Shown piece after piece: positions 20,665-31,933 of a stretch of 64,000 bases of DNA (positions are counted from its first letter, which is position 1; every line of letters starts with the position of its first letter). The notes beneath the pieces were generated by a model, which was not told where the DNA came from, ran no database searches, and worked only from the letters and a program-made list of their open reading frames with translations. A program made the translations under genes and the position numbers. The DNA is taken from assembly GCA_014621425.1 (NCBI GenBank), contig JAANBB010000010.1, positions 248,001 to 312,000 of the forward strand. The letters are read 5' to 3'. This DNA comes from Cylindrodendrum hubeiense. Lineage: Eukaryota > Ascomycota > Sordariomycetes > Hypocreales > Nectriaceae.

Positions 20665-22197
20665 ATGGCATCTCCTTATGCGAATCTCGTTTGGCACCAA
20701 ACCGACCCTGGCGTTTGGCAGCGCAGCATCGATGAACTCGAGCAGTTCTACGCAACCATGGTGGTGCTCTACGAAGGAAGCGGGCGCATGTTTTTCGGCA
20801 TGACTGGCCATGTATCGCTCAATATCAATGTGCCCTCGGACAAAACTCCAGAGCAAGCTGGGGAGCTTGTTGACCAGGCACTCGGCAAAGCGTGGCTGAC
20901 CCTGGCGCACCTTCATCCCACCATCGGCGCTCAGGTGACGCAGGTCCCCGAAACACAGGAATGGGTCAAAACCTACCGCCAATTCCAAGAAGAGGCTGAC
21001 ACGCGTGCCTGGCTTGACAGAACCTTGGTGCCTGTGTCAACTGGTCAAACGGGCGAGGAGTGGGCTAACTCAGACCCGCCAGCCCCGAAGCTGCCCACCC
21101 TCTTCAATATCCACGTTCCGGCGCAGGAATCAGACAACCGCGACGTTCACCGTGACCTTGTCTTCCGGTCACCCCACGACATCATTGACGGCGTTGGCAC
21201 TCTGATCTTGCTCGGGAATCTGATTGCTCACGCCTCACGGGCTTACAACGAAGGTGATGCGTACCAAGTCCCAGCGTTTGACGGGTCAGAGATCGCCAAC
21301 CTGAGCCCCTCATATCGCATTGCCGCCAACGCCCCACCCGAGCTCACGAAAGCCCAACGGGAACGGATAGAGAAGATGGCTTTGCAGAAGGCTGAAGCCG
21401 CATCACCTGGTGACGCCGAGGTCCTTGCCCTTCCATTCAGGCACGGCGCTGTAGTCCCAGGACGCCACCAGCGTGCCGCTCTAGCACTCAACAAGAATCA
21501 GACTTCCCAGCTTCTGGCGCTATGCAAGGCAGCTGGTGCAACTCCGACGCATGTCTTCCACGCTGCCGCTGCCATCGTTCTTCGAGATGTCCAGGATCGC
21601 CCCACGGAAGCGAAACGAGTACGGTACGTCAATTACATCTTGCGCAATGAGCGCGCAAGCTGCGACACACCCTATAGCACTGCCAAACACCCTGCTGCGC
21701 TGTATCACTCTGTGTCCGGCCAGAGCCTCGTCGTCGACATGACTCTTTCTGCAGCTGGAGACGCACCAGACGAGGTGACCCGGAGACAAGAGTTTTTTGA
21801 TGCGGTTGAAGTGATGAAAGACTTTTATCAAGAAGTTCGTAACGACCAGGAACACTACGCGCTTGCGCCTACCATGTGGGCTGCAGCTACACCACAACTC
21901 CCTTCCTCACCACGGCCTCTTCCCGTGCCTCCTCCGAACACGCGTCCGGCTGTGTCCATCTCGAGCATGGGACGGACAGATACCATCATTCCACCGACAA
22001 CGGGGAACTTCAATATCCGGAACCCTTGGGTGACAGGAGAAGAGCTGGGGAATGGACTGGGGCTCTTTCTCAGTACGTTTGATGGCGAGTTGTGTCTCAG
22101 CGCTGCCTATAATGATGCCTGGCACACCAAGGCGGATGTGTCAGATTACTTGGATCGTTGCAAAGAGGTGGTTTTCAATGGGTTAAGCATTTCTTAA
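20665..22197 (+). CDS. Tri3-like acyltransferase (condensation/BAHD-fold)
   Basis: Single exon, 510 residues, the length of the Tri3 (15-O-acetyltransferase) family. The catalytic motif HxxxDG reads HDIIDG at residues 171-176, so the general-base His is present. Other family traits are an N-terminal LVWHQTDPGVWQRSIDELEQFY block and a late NVRNPW-like segment (FNIRNPWVTGEELGNGLGLFL). The C-terminal DFGWG motif of plant BAHD enzymes is not obvious, as in Tri3. Such enzymes move an acetyl or longer acyl group from CoA or a carrier protein to a hydroxyl. Beside a PKS without a release domain, it may release or decorate the polyketide (inference). It lacks a signal peptide, so it should be cytosolic. 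Confidence 0.85.
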   Translation: MASPYANLVWHQTDPGVWQRSIDELEQFYATMVVLYEGSGRMFFGMTGHVSLNINVPSDKTPEQAGELVDQALGKAWLTLAHLHPTIGAQVTQVPETQEWVKTYRQFQEEADTRAWLDRTLVPVSTGQTGEEWANSDPPAPKLPTLFNIHVPAQESDNRDVHRDLVFRSPHDIIDGVGTLILLGNLIAHASRAYNEGDAYQVPAFDGSEIANLSPSYRIAANAPPELTKAQRERIEKMALQKAEAASPGDAEVLALPFRHGAVVPGRHQRAALALNKNQTSQLLALCKAAGATPTHVFHAAAAIVLRDVQDRPTEAKRVRYVNYILRNERASCDTPYSTAKHPAALYHSVSGQSLVVDMTLSAAGDAPDEVTRRQEFFDAVEVMKDFYQEVRNDQEHYALAPTMWAAATPQLPSSPRPLPVPPPNTRPAVSISSMGRTDTIIPPTTGNFNIRNPWVTGEELGNGLGLFLSTFDGELCLSAAYNDAWHTKADVSDYLDRCKEVVFNGLSIS

Positions 22198-22689
22198 TCT
22201 ATCATAAACTGAATGTGGACTCTACTGCATTGAAGTAAATCGTCTTCGGATGCAGCGCGCCATTGATCTCTCGTGTTAAGCCCTTACCCTATATCGACCC
22301 TTGGATCAACTCAATCTTCTCGACATGCTTCAAATATAGCGTTTCCAACCGGGCATCACCTATCTAATAATCAAGAATGCAAAGTATTAAATCAATTGAG
22401 ATACTCAATTATTGTAGTTGATATTGAGGTAGAAATTTCTGTTGTTTCTGATCTCGATGTGAGGTGTTGCTCATCGGAATGAGCAAGTCGAACAACACGA
22501 TTTCTTTTGGACCCAGTTAAATCTCTCAACACTCAGTACGTATATAACATTTGCACTATAGTTGTTCCTCAAATGTTTAGGTGTTGGTAATTGGAAAATG
22601 GGTTGGATAATTGCCGTTCTGGCTCTACGGTCGAGTAAGCAGTTGTCCCGACAATATATAATCAATAGTTTAGCAACGAAGAGTACCAA

Positions 22690-22763
22690 GGTTCCGTGGT
22701 CTAGCTGGTTATGGCATCTCGTTAACACCGAGAAGGTCCCCGGTTCGAGCCCGGGCGGAATCA
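22690..22763 (+). tRNA. tRNA-Val (anticodon AAC)
   Basis: A 74-nt cloverleaf without intron. Acceptor stem GGTTCCG pairs with CGGAATC, with one G-T wobble, and A is the discriminator. Anticodon stem TCTCG/CGAGA encloses loop TTAACAC, anticodon AAC. The T-arm is CCCGG-TTCGAGC-CCGGG. A-box and B-box (GGTTCGAGCCC) promoters are internal and intact. Confidence 0.97.
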
Positions 22764-22765
22764 CA

Positions 22766-22770
22766 TTTTT
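22766..22770 (+). terminator. RNA polymerase III terminator (T5)
   Basis: A run of five T on the coding strand begins two bases after the tRNA discriminator base and its CA, as expected for polymerase III termination. Confidence 0.8.
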
Positions 22771-22847
22771 GACTCCCCGGAGCTATTAACATGCACGGTC
22801 ATTTGAATGTCGCACCAAATTCCAGGTTTGCTTTTGCCACCTTGAAG

Positions 22848-22891
22848 AACATCGAGGAGGTCCGCCCCAGGATCCAGCCCGGGTAGAATCA
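22848..22891 (+). pseudogene. Relic of the 3' half of the tRNA-Val gene
   Basis: The segment aligns with the anticodon-to-acceptor half of the tRNA (AACA-CGAG-AGGTCC, CAGCCCGGG, -GAATCACATTTTT). The T-loop is damaged (GGATCCAGC instead of GGTTCGAGC). The T-run follows here too, and the next 100 bases also resemble what follows the tRNA, so a block of about 130-150 bp was duplicated and then diverged. Confidence 0.75.
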
Positions 22892-23653
22892 CATTTTTTT
22901 GCTTTCAGGGCCAGCTAACATAATGGTATTTCGATTGATGTACTTCAATTCCGGGTTCCTTTTCACCACCTCAGTACTGATGGGTCTGGACCAGTCAACC
23001 TCGGGATGTCGCATCACAGGCCGCGTGGCTGTGTCACAGGAGGAATCAATGCACCGTCCCATGCATCAACGGTCTGAGCTAACCCCCGCACTTGGCCCGC
23101 AACTTTCGGTATCCGTGTGGCACCGTGCCTCCCGATTAGTGACTTGTTGTGGGGATCGTTCAAGGGTTAGCAAGTGCGATGCGGGGTTGCGGAGTTGACT
23201 TACTCGGGTGACAATTACTAGTGCACGCTCCCGAGGAAAGGGGGATGGCTCAAGAGGGCTGGGACGGACTCGTTCTGAGTAGTAGATGATTTCCGATTCC
23301 GAAATCGAGTTTGATTCCAGGAACCCGCCGTTTGGGCTCGTCCACGCCACTGAGCTAAGCGTAAAGTGGCTCGGATGGAGGGGACTGCAATGCAACGGGC
23401 AAGATCTACACATCCTCGTGACAGCCTCTCAGAACTACTCGGCAAATCTCCAGACTACTCGGCAATCTCGGCCCCGCGGCTAAGGTTCATACGAGATGTG
23501 GGGTTAGGCAACATGATAAATATCCTGACGCGATACGTCCGTCATTTCAATCCCCAGTGCAGAAGATTCTAAAAAGTAGCTCCAGAACACGTCGCTTCTT
23601 TCGTACGCATCAGCCTTCTTTACCTCATTTAGTCCTTTGATCTACAGCCAACA

Positions 23654-25674
23654 ATGAGCCTTTCCAGCAACCTCACGGACGCGCCCCGTGAGGTGGATAT
23701 TATTATCGTAGGAGGTAAGATATCCTTTGAAGCCTATAGTTCTCCAAAGTGCTTACATATTCCCTCCTCCTAGGTGGTACCGCAGGATGTATTGTTGCTG
23801 GTCGGCTGGCAGTAGCAGACCCAACCCTATCTATCCTAGTCATTGAACAAGGACAGGACAATTACAATGTCCCCACCATCACCAATCCCGCTCTCTTCCT
23901 TACCCACCTCCAGCCGACCAGCAAGACAGCCCTGTTTTATAAAGGCAACAAGGCTGCTCAACTAGCAGGTCGTGAGGCCATCGTCCCGTCCGGAGGCACA
24001 TTAGGCGGCGGGTCGTCCATCAATTTCATGATGTACACCCGAGCCCAGCGATCCGACTATGACTCTTGGAACACGCCTAGTTGGTCTGCGGATGAATTGC
24101 TCCCGTATTTGAAGAAGGTGTGTTGAAGCCTTGCTAATCCTCAACATGTGTCCAAGCACTGACTTTGCCAAGCTTGAAACATACCACGGGGAAGATCCAG
24201 ACAATGTACACGGCCACGATGGCCCGATCCATGTGTCAGATGGAACATTCCGCTCTGTAAACTCCGAGAGTGACTTTATCAACGCCGCTAGTGACGTCGG
24301 GTGGCCAGAGATACCAGACTTGCAAAATTTGAAGTCTAACAATGGCTTTCAACGGTGGAAACGTTTCGTCTCGCCAGACGGGAGACGCCAAGACACAGCC
24401 CACAAGTATCTGCATCCAGTACTTCGCGACGGGAAACACCCCAACCTGCACGTGCTGGTCGAATCATTAGTTGCTCGCATTCTATTTGACGACAACAAAA
24501 AGGCTATCGGTGTCGAGTGTATCCCAAACCCAGACTTTCAAGCCGTCACTGCCCTTACTAAACAGCCCAAGCAAACCATCAAGGCAAGAAAGATGGTGGT
24601 AGTCTCATCTGGAGCTTGTGGTACGCCTCCAATCCTAGAGCGATCTGGATTAGGTGACCCTAGTATTCTTCGGCGGGCTGGCGTGCCTGTGGTGGTCGAC
24701 TTGCCCGGTGTTGGTCGAGACTACCAAGATCATAACCTAGTCTTGTATCCTTATCGAACTAATCTGCAAGCACATGAGACAATTGATGGAATCCTTAGTG
24801 GACGTGCCGACGCCGCAACACTAATGGAGAAAAAGGACAAAATCCTTGGATGGAACTCTATTGACATCTCCGCAAAACTTCGACCAACGGATTCAGAAGT
24901 GGAAGCTTTGGGGCCTGAATTCAAGGCTGCCTGGGACCAAGATTTCAAGCCAGTTCCAGATAGGCCATTGATGCTCATGGGATTGGTATCATGGTAAGTT
25001 GCAGCCCTGGTTTGGGCATGAGTGTTTTGTCAATAGCATTGCTAATCCGTCGTGATTTAATTAGCTTCCTCGGCGATCCAGCTACCGTCCCACCAGGCCA
25101 GTACATCACAACTGGCAATTACACTGGCTATCCATACTCAAGGGGCCACATGCACATCACCGGTCCTGAGTGTGCCGATCCGCTTGATTTTGACGTCGGC
25201 TTCCTGACCGACCAACACGACATCGACTTGAAGAAGCAAGTATGGGCATACAAGAAGCAGCGTGAAATTATGAGACGCACCAAGATGTATCGCGGAGAAC
25301 TAAGTCTGGGGCACCCTCGTTTCTCCTCCGAATCGCCCGCAGCGTGCATTGAGACCGAGTCAGCACTGTCCGAAGTCAAAGACATTGAATACTCTGCTGA
25401 AGACGACAACTCGATCGAGCAATGGATCCGAGAGAACCTTAACACGACGTGGCATTCGTTAGGAACTGCAAAAATGGCTCCTCGGGCGGACTACGGCGTT
25501 GTTGACGCTAGCTTAAATGTTTACGGCACCCGGGGGTTGAAGATTGCAGATCTGAGCATCCCACCAGTCAACGTTGGAGCCAACACGAACAGCACCGCTC
25601 TTGTTATTGGAGAGAAGGCGGCGGATATCATTATTAGGGAACTGGATTTAGCCACGCAGGGTGCGAAGCTTTGA
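23654..25674 (+). CDS. GMC oxidoreductase, alcohol-oxidase type, with C-terminal AKL
   Basis: Exons 23654-23714, 23774-24117, 24173-24993 and 25065-25674 close to 611 residues. The FAD site VDIIIVGGGTAGCIVAGRLA spans the first intron. The GMC signature GREAIVPSGGTLGGGSSINF follows, and the C-terminal box has WHSLGTAKM with the catalytic His and VGANTNSTALVIGEKAADII. There is no signal peptide. The last three residues are AKL, a standard type-1 peroxisomal signal, and most of the length matches fungal alcohol oxidases. Expected activity: oxidation of a primary alcohol to an aldehyde with release of hydrogen peroxide in peroxisomes. It may serve the polyketide pathway or general alcohol metabolism. 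Confidence 0.92.
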
Positions 25675-26391
25675 TCAATTTATGTGGCCTTGTAATTTTC
25701 AGAGTATATATCTTAAATCTGTGAAAGAGTATCTCCCTGCATTTGATATAGCCACAAAAAATGCGCCGCGATACATGTGTTAAAAGTCCCACTGAAATTT
25801 AGCAGGACAGCTAAAGTATAGTGTTAGGTTAAATGGCTGAAGTGGGATGTTGAATAGCCGGTATTGTACCAAAATACCCTTAAATCCACCCGGCATCCTA
25901 TTCCAGTCGTTTCATACACTCTATCTACCAACCATTCTTTTTATATCCAACCAATTCGAAGTGGTGGTTCTGAACCGAAGCCTATAATGCTCTATTTTGC
26001 TAAATTTGCTGCTTAGTTGGATCCTATGTTGCCTCTTGTCATGTCGTTTGTGTCTCTGGTCCGGAAGGGCAGACATCATGACCATAGTCAAGGCGATGCA
26101 AGTAGTTAGAAATAACAGAAATAACGCTGTTATTATCATCAATTCAATTACCCTATTCGGGCCCCTCAAATACATCAATTTCCCGCTGTGTAATACACAG
26201 CAACTCGGTCCGTGACCCGTAATTGCTAGGCCACGTGTCCGACAAAAAGAGAGGTCACGTGCAAGTTGTAATACACCCTAGCCATAGGAGAAAAAGGTCA
26301 TCATCGTCGTTAGCACAGACTCATCTGGTAAACCGATACCATACTCTGTTTGCTGTGACTACCGAAATTGCAATAGCGGATCTCGTTTGAA
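25675..26391. other. Intergenic interval
   Basis: This holds the 3' end of the oxidase gene and the promoter of the HET-domain gene. I see no further gene, RNA or repeat. Confidence 0.5.
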
Positions 26392-28409
26392 ATGTCTCCT
26401 ACCAAGACCGCGCACTCTTGTATTCATTGTCGAACAAGGTTTCTCATTAGGGATACTGATGAGACTCGGCCGCTCATTCGCATAGATAGTCCAGGTATTG
26501 ATCGCTTCTGGAAACTATCTCCTTCTCGAAAGAACCCAGTTACCTTCCCAGAACTCAAGCAGATGGCACTAGCTGGATGCGCGTTCGCGGAGTATTTGAC
26601 CTCCATCTTCGGCACAGGAAGCATTTCAGACAACGCCGTTCTCGGCCGCTATCCCCCAGATGAGGACGCGGAGCCTAATTCCATTATTGTCAGCCTAGTG
26701 GAAGACCGCCACCCTGATACTTTTGCTCATTTTACGTACATGACCGAGAAAGGTTCCATTAAATCTTCCACTGTCTCTGCTTCAAGCCGCTAATGTATTT
26801 TTTTGCAGAAAACCCCGCATCAGTTGAAGTGCCCCAGCGGCCCCCAAATTTGGATCCCGGGTCAACTGAGGCATTCATCATTGCAAGACAATGGATACAG
26901 ACATGCCTCCAAGAGCATGCAGTCTGCACTGGGGAATCTGCACTTCTTATGCCTAAGAGAATTCTCGAAATCTCACCCTCCACCAAAACTATTTACGTTC
27001 GCAACAACATACCTCATGCTCCCTACGCGGTCTTGTCATATTGCTGGGGCGGTCCACAGCGTATCACTCTCACCCAATCTCATCTCAAGTCTCCTGACGT
27101 ACCATTTCATACGAGTACTCTTCCTCTGACAATTCGAGACGCTGTTCGTGTCTGTGGTGAACTCGGCCTTAAGTATCTCTGGGTGGATGCCCTATGTATT
27201 GTCCAAGATGATCCAGAGGACAAGGCTATTGAGATTAGCAAAATGGCGGATATTTACCGAAACTCCTATGTTGCCGTCATGGCCAGTAGGGCAAAAACAG
27301 TCGACGAAGGTTTTCTTCAGCCTCGGAACAGGCTTGGTGCAGGCCATGATCCTCCTGGCTTCCGTCTTCCGTACCAATCTAAGGATGGGAATATGGGCTC
27401 CGTCATTCTCATTGAAGAGTCTCGGTCTCAGACATACACCGACCCTTTGAGCACACGTGCTTGGGCATTCCAGGAGTTCATTCTCTCGCCTCGAATACTT
27501 GATTATGGAGAGCTGAGAACTACATGGATTTGCAGAGATGAAAAAATGCACATCGACGGGTTTTCATCTTCCCCTAATTCGTGCTGGAGTCGACAGAGAT
27601 TCCATGAGCTATTGTCTCCCATCTGCAAGACGACACTTGAGCCGCATCAGCTCTGGAGCACGTTGGTGCAATGCTATATGGAAAGTGATTTGACGGACTC
27701 TTCGGATCGCCTTCCCGCGCTGGCAGGTGTCGCGTCGCGTTTTCAGCAAGTCATCCAGGATGAATACGTTGCTGGCTGCTGGAAAAGGCACATCTGGCTT
27801 GACTTGATGTGGTGGCAAGAAATCAGCACAGTAAAGAAGCGACCATCTAGTTACTTTGCCCCTTCGTGGTCTTGGGCTTCTATCCCTTATGGCAATTTTC
27901 ACTACATCTCCACAAACTCTTGTCTTGTTGATAGTGGCTTTGAAGTGCTGAAATGCCAAATAAAACCGCTTCATCAGAGTCTTCGGTACGGCTCACTTAC
28001 GTCTGGATTTCTCGAGCTTCGTGGGCGCACCCTGCCGACCGAGTGTTTGCCTGAGCTTGATAACATTGAATGCTACAACAAGATATTTGATGTTGATGCT
28101 GCTAAACATGGTTGTCTGACTCTTTCCAGCTCGATTATTCGTGATCCGGAGTTTCAACAGTTCGACTATAGCACACACCCCATCTCAGGGCTCTATGTCT
28201 GTTGGGATGAGAAGAGATCTCTGATGCGCGGAATTATACTTTTCGAAGTCCAGCACGAGTGCTTTATCCGAGTGGGGTTATTTACAGTTGAGGTAGATGC
28301 GAAAGGTTTTATTGGTAACTCAAGCCTTGAATATGAGATGGAGGTGATAAGTGAGTCTTTCAGAAAGTGGAGAGAGTCTCTTATAATTATGCGAAGAAGA
28401 ATAATTTAA
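26392..28409 (+). CDS. HET-domain (heterokaryon-incompatibility type) protein
   Basis: Exons 26392-26752 and 26809-28409 close to 653 residues. The donor (GTTCCA) is weak, but the acceptor after a T-run is strong and the frame requires the join. The HET domain is clear: YAVLSYCWGGPQ, then TLPLTIRDAVRVCGELGLKY, LWVDALCIVQDD, KMADIYRNSYVAVMAS and later TRAWAFQEFILSPRIL. The N-terminal 120 residues and the C-terminal third are not recognisable. HET proteins trigger cell death in non-self recognition between hyphae. Partners cannot be read from sequence. Confidence 0.9.
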
Positions 28410-29085
28410 ATACACAACTATAATTAAGAATGATACTTACTCAATAGTAGCAGGTAAACCTAAAACCTGAATTTTATTTAAGTAAGATAATAAACTAATA
28501 GAATCTATTACAAATAAAATTTATCCTATTATAATATTCAAGATACCTAATATTATTAAATATACAATATTAATATCTTAATCTTCTACATAAGAGTTAA
28601 TAAGATCTATTATATACTATAATATGCTTATTTACTCTCCCTCTATTTCCCTCTTTCTCCTCCTCACTCACTCTCTCTCTCTTTCTTTCCCCCCCTCTCT
28701 CTTAACTTGTATATTAAGCGCCTAGATTAATCAATTATATAGATAAAAATCTTTAAATATATAATAGAGAGTTATTATTTTAATATAAGAAAACTAGATA
28801 TTAAGGTTATAATATTATTATAAGAACTAAATATTAAGATACAAGAATACCATTATCCAAAAGGAAGAGTGAGGATAATACAGATACAAGTGTGTTGATC
28901 AAGATGGATGATAAGGAAGGAGTTAATCATATTGGGGACGATTAACATTAACAGACACGTGATCGCTTGGTGGGGTGAATGTTGAGAGGAAGATTCTGAA
29001 AGAGGAGATGCATAGTTCTTACATTACATCAAACCTGCGACTAGCGTGCATACCTATTCTGAGAAGACGATACTCGCGATTCGAA
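28410..29085. repeat. AT-rich block with a pyrimidine tract
   Basis: From about 28410 to 28860 the sequence is almost all A and T with TATA/ATTA motifs, the look of RIP-degraded DNA. It is interrupted at about 28636-28706 by a C/T tract. No gene is visible. The last 200 bases are the kinase promoter. Confidence 0.65.
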
Positions 29086-30549
29086 ATGGCTTCATCATCA
29101 CCTCCTCAGACACCCTCTAGCAAGGTGCCCAAAAATCCCTCAGATGATCGATTTGAGCCATCCGTGTTCGCTGCCGAGTGGATTGAAGAATATCGGCCAG
29201 GCGGATTCCATCCTATCAAGTTTGGAGACACTATGGCAGATGGGAAATTTCGGGTTGTTAGGAAGCTTGGGGATGGCTCCTTCTCTACTGTGTGGCTCGG
29301 GGTGACCGAGTACGTTCAGACTATTTCTACCCACATGCTGCAGGCGCGTTGAGAAGCTAATATAATCTAGTGGTGCCAGCTTGCCCAAGTACGTAGCCAT
29401 CAAAGTCATGAAGGCTAAGCAGTCGATCTCTGCTGCGGCGAATGAGCTCCAAGTGGCAAGCGTTTTAGCTACGTCAGATGAGAACACACCCAAAACGACC
29501 CATGTTCTCCTTCCACTGGACCACTTTACTGAACAGGGCCCGAATGGTAACCACCAATGCTTATTATATGAGCCAATGGGTGTTACTGTTGCTTCGGGAG
29601 TACACAAGATTCCGCAATATCGTGACAAGGTGCGGATGATGGGTGAAAGAAGGAGATACCCAAAGTGGATGGTCAAGACCATTCTGAAGCATACCCTCCT
29701 CGGACTATCATCGATACATCAACGGAAAGTAGTTCACGGAGACCTACAGCCTGGCAACCTCCTGTTCGCTACTCGTGGACTGGATCTAGTTGATGAAGCA
29801 GAGTTAGTACAGTCTCCAGGAGACACGACAGACACCATCAAGCGATTAGATGGCAAGATTGATAGATGGGCGCCCCCATATCTTGCCTTGGGACAGTCCC
29901 TTGATAAGTATGCAGACTTTACTGAAAATATGGAGATCAAGATATCAGACCTCGGAGCTGGTAAGTCCTACTCCCTACCCTCATCCATCATCGATATCAC
30001 AATCAACTAACCAATCTAATTATAGCATTCTTCCAGGACCTTCCTCCAACAAAAATTGTGACACCATTTGCTCTAAGAGCCCCTGAGATCATTCTTAAGC
30101 AGAAGGTTGATGAGAAAATCGATATCTGGAGCTTTGGATGTCTCATCTATGAGCTAATTACGAATACTCAGCTCTTCCCAGTAGCCCCGGATGGCGAAGA
30201 GGAAAACGCGGAAGAGGACGATGACCACTTCTTGGCTCTCAATGATATTATTGGGGATCTTTCCACCAACATTCTCCTTCATTGGCCACGATCGGGGCTC
30301 TGGTTTGGACCTCATGGGGAACGACTCAACCCACGAGCAGAGTTACCCCGTAGCAGTGGTTCTTTCAATCCTGAACTTTACGTCTTCGACTCTCTTGAGA
30401 CTCTTTTCAAAGAAAACAAGACTGACGACATTGATGAAGCCGAGTCTGCTGTTATCATTGCTTTGATTCGTCAAATTTTGAATTACGAACCATCACTGAG
30501 ACCTACTGCCGAGGAACTTCTGGGAAATCCATGGTTTCATAGTCAATAG
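29086..30549 (+). CDS. SRPK-like protein kinase
   Basis: Exons 29086-29309, 29371-29960 and 30026-30549 close to 445 residues. Visible kinase motifs: glycine loop LGDGSFSTVW (61-70), VAIK lysine near 86, catalytic loop VVHGDLQPGN near 196-203, ISDLGA in place of DFG (joined across intron 2) and RAPEIIL as the APE motif. The sequence ends PTAEELLGNPWFHSQ. The order and the large insert before the C-lobe fit fungal SRPK-like kinases, many of which have HGD for HRD. The catalytic Asp and Lys are present, so it may be active. The upstream in-frame ATG at 29008 would add 26 residues; I chose 29086 because typical N-termini begin near MASSSPP. Confidence 0.9.
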
Positions 30550-30856
30550 GCCTCAAAATGTGGTAGAATGAAGATTAATTGGACACATAAGGGAATTACT
30601 TTTTGTATAACATGCCGAGCTAGGCGTGAAATCTAAGTAGAGGAGAGTTGAGAATGGTCCAGGCTATATATCCAAGTGTTCTGCTTCTAATTATGTTTAA
30701 TCTTTTAACTGTGCATGTGAATGCTATCCATTATGTGGGAGAAGGGCACAAGAGACGCGCAGAGACACAACAACCCACGTACTGAGCAGGTGATGTGACT
30801 GTGGTAATGCCGACACAAGGGCGATGCGCCCGCGATGTGGGTAAAAGCGCTGGTGA

Positions 30857-31085
30857 GGAACTCAAAAAGTAAAATAAAATAGACAAGCTTGACCGATACT
30901 CTCTGCCAGTATCATTTGATCATATGGGTCACAAGACAATGCCAAACAAATATGCTAAAAAGACCGTAAATTGAGCTTGTTAGAAATCCATGCTACTCAA
31001 GACTCATGACGATAATTTTGGACAATCTCAACCGCGATGTCTCAATCCCACCCTGTAGGCCTCGATGACTGACTAATTGATCTTA
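30857..31085. repeat. Diverged dispersed repeat, copy C
   Basis: The first part matches copy B (30857-30975 against 18839-18955). The later part matches copy A (ggacaatctcaa and gactgactaattg against 1750-1825). It therefore links A and B as pieces of one element. Confidence 0.5.
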
Positions 31086-31871
31086 TCCAATGACCTCAAT
31101 GCCTGTCGGGATAGCCTAAAAAAGGCAGTCCGGATCATATGGGCTTTCATTCCAGCTGACAATCAGCCAAGAACGCCTTCGAAGGCATCTCACAATGCAG
31201 GACGAACGAACCCCAACTCACTATGTTATAGAAAGCAGTTTAAAATAACGATACTAAACCTAGGCGGAGACTGTATTATCGTATTAATTTTGCTGCTTAT
31301 TATATTTTACGTTATCTCTAGCCATTTCGGCTTTTTATCTGCTGCAAGCCTCGAAATGATCGAAGGGTAGGTAAACCGCTCATTAAAGGTGGAGAGGCGA
31401 CGTTCCTTGGCGAGGTGAGGCTTCTCCATGATCACACCGAATATTGTTTTAAGCCTCGCATTGACATTGGAGATATGTCGCTCAAAGAGATCCCTGTAAT
31501 GTGTGGGTCGCACTTGATGTGATGTGGCCATTGTCATTCGAATGCCAGCAATCGATGGATCTCCGTTGGTTTGCACAGCCTCGTAAAAGTAGCGTACTCC
31601 GCCACACAGCCTCCATCATGCTTCACACTTTGACACTCACTAAAATTTCCCCGCTGTATCCTACTCTACTTGCAGGTTACTTCAAGGCCCCGAAATCAGG
31701 CTGGTTTCATGTTAACGGAGTGTGAGGCGCAGATCAAGTCAAAACGCCCTGTCACTGTCCCGTAATCTATGCGTCATATTTGCGAGTAATCGGGATTCCG
31801 GTCTGCCCAGACCTAGGACGAGGGCGTGTTAATAGATTCAGTCCTACAGCCGAGGATTTAGTCGATACAAC

Positions 31872-31933
31872 TCACTCATTCCTTCACGCAGCGGAGAGAC
31901 CACGCTCATTCCTTCATGCAGGAGAGAGACCAG
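31872..31933. repeat. Short tandem repeat, two units
   Basis: Two units of about 32 bp share CTCATTCCTTCA-GCAG and GAGAGACCA. They start near 31872 and 31905. Confidence 0.7.

Larger units (their letters stand above)
22198..23653. other. Intergenic interval with a tRNA gene and a tRNA relic
   Basis: Apart from tRNA-Val and its diverged duplicate I see no gene. Short open frames overlapping the tRNA are chance. The last few hundred bases are the promoter of the GMC oxidase. Confidence 0.6.

Noticed and set aside
28636..28706. Pyrimidine tract as a promoter element of the kinase
   Set aside because: It lies 380-450 bp upstream inside a low-complexity AT block and is more simply a microsatellite.
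31307..31576. 89-residue minus-strand frame as a gene
   Set aside because: No domain, no signal, and it is flanked by repeat-like DNA. It is mentioned only as a possible remnant.
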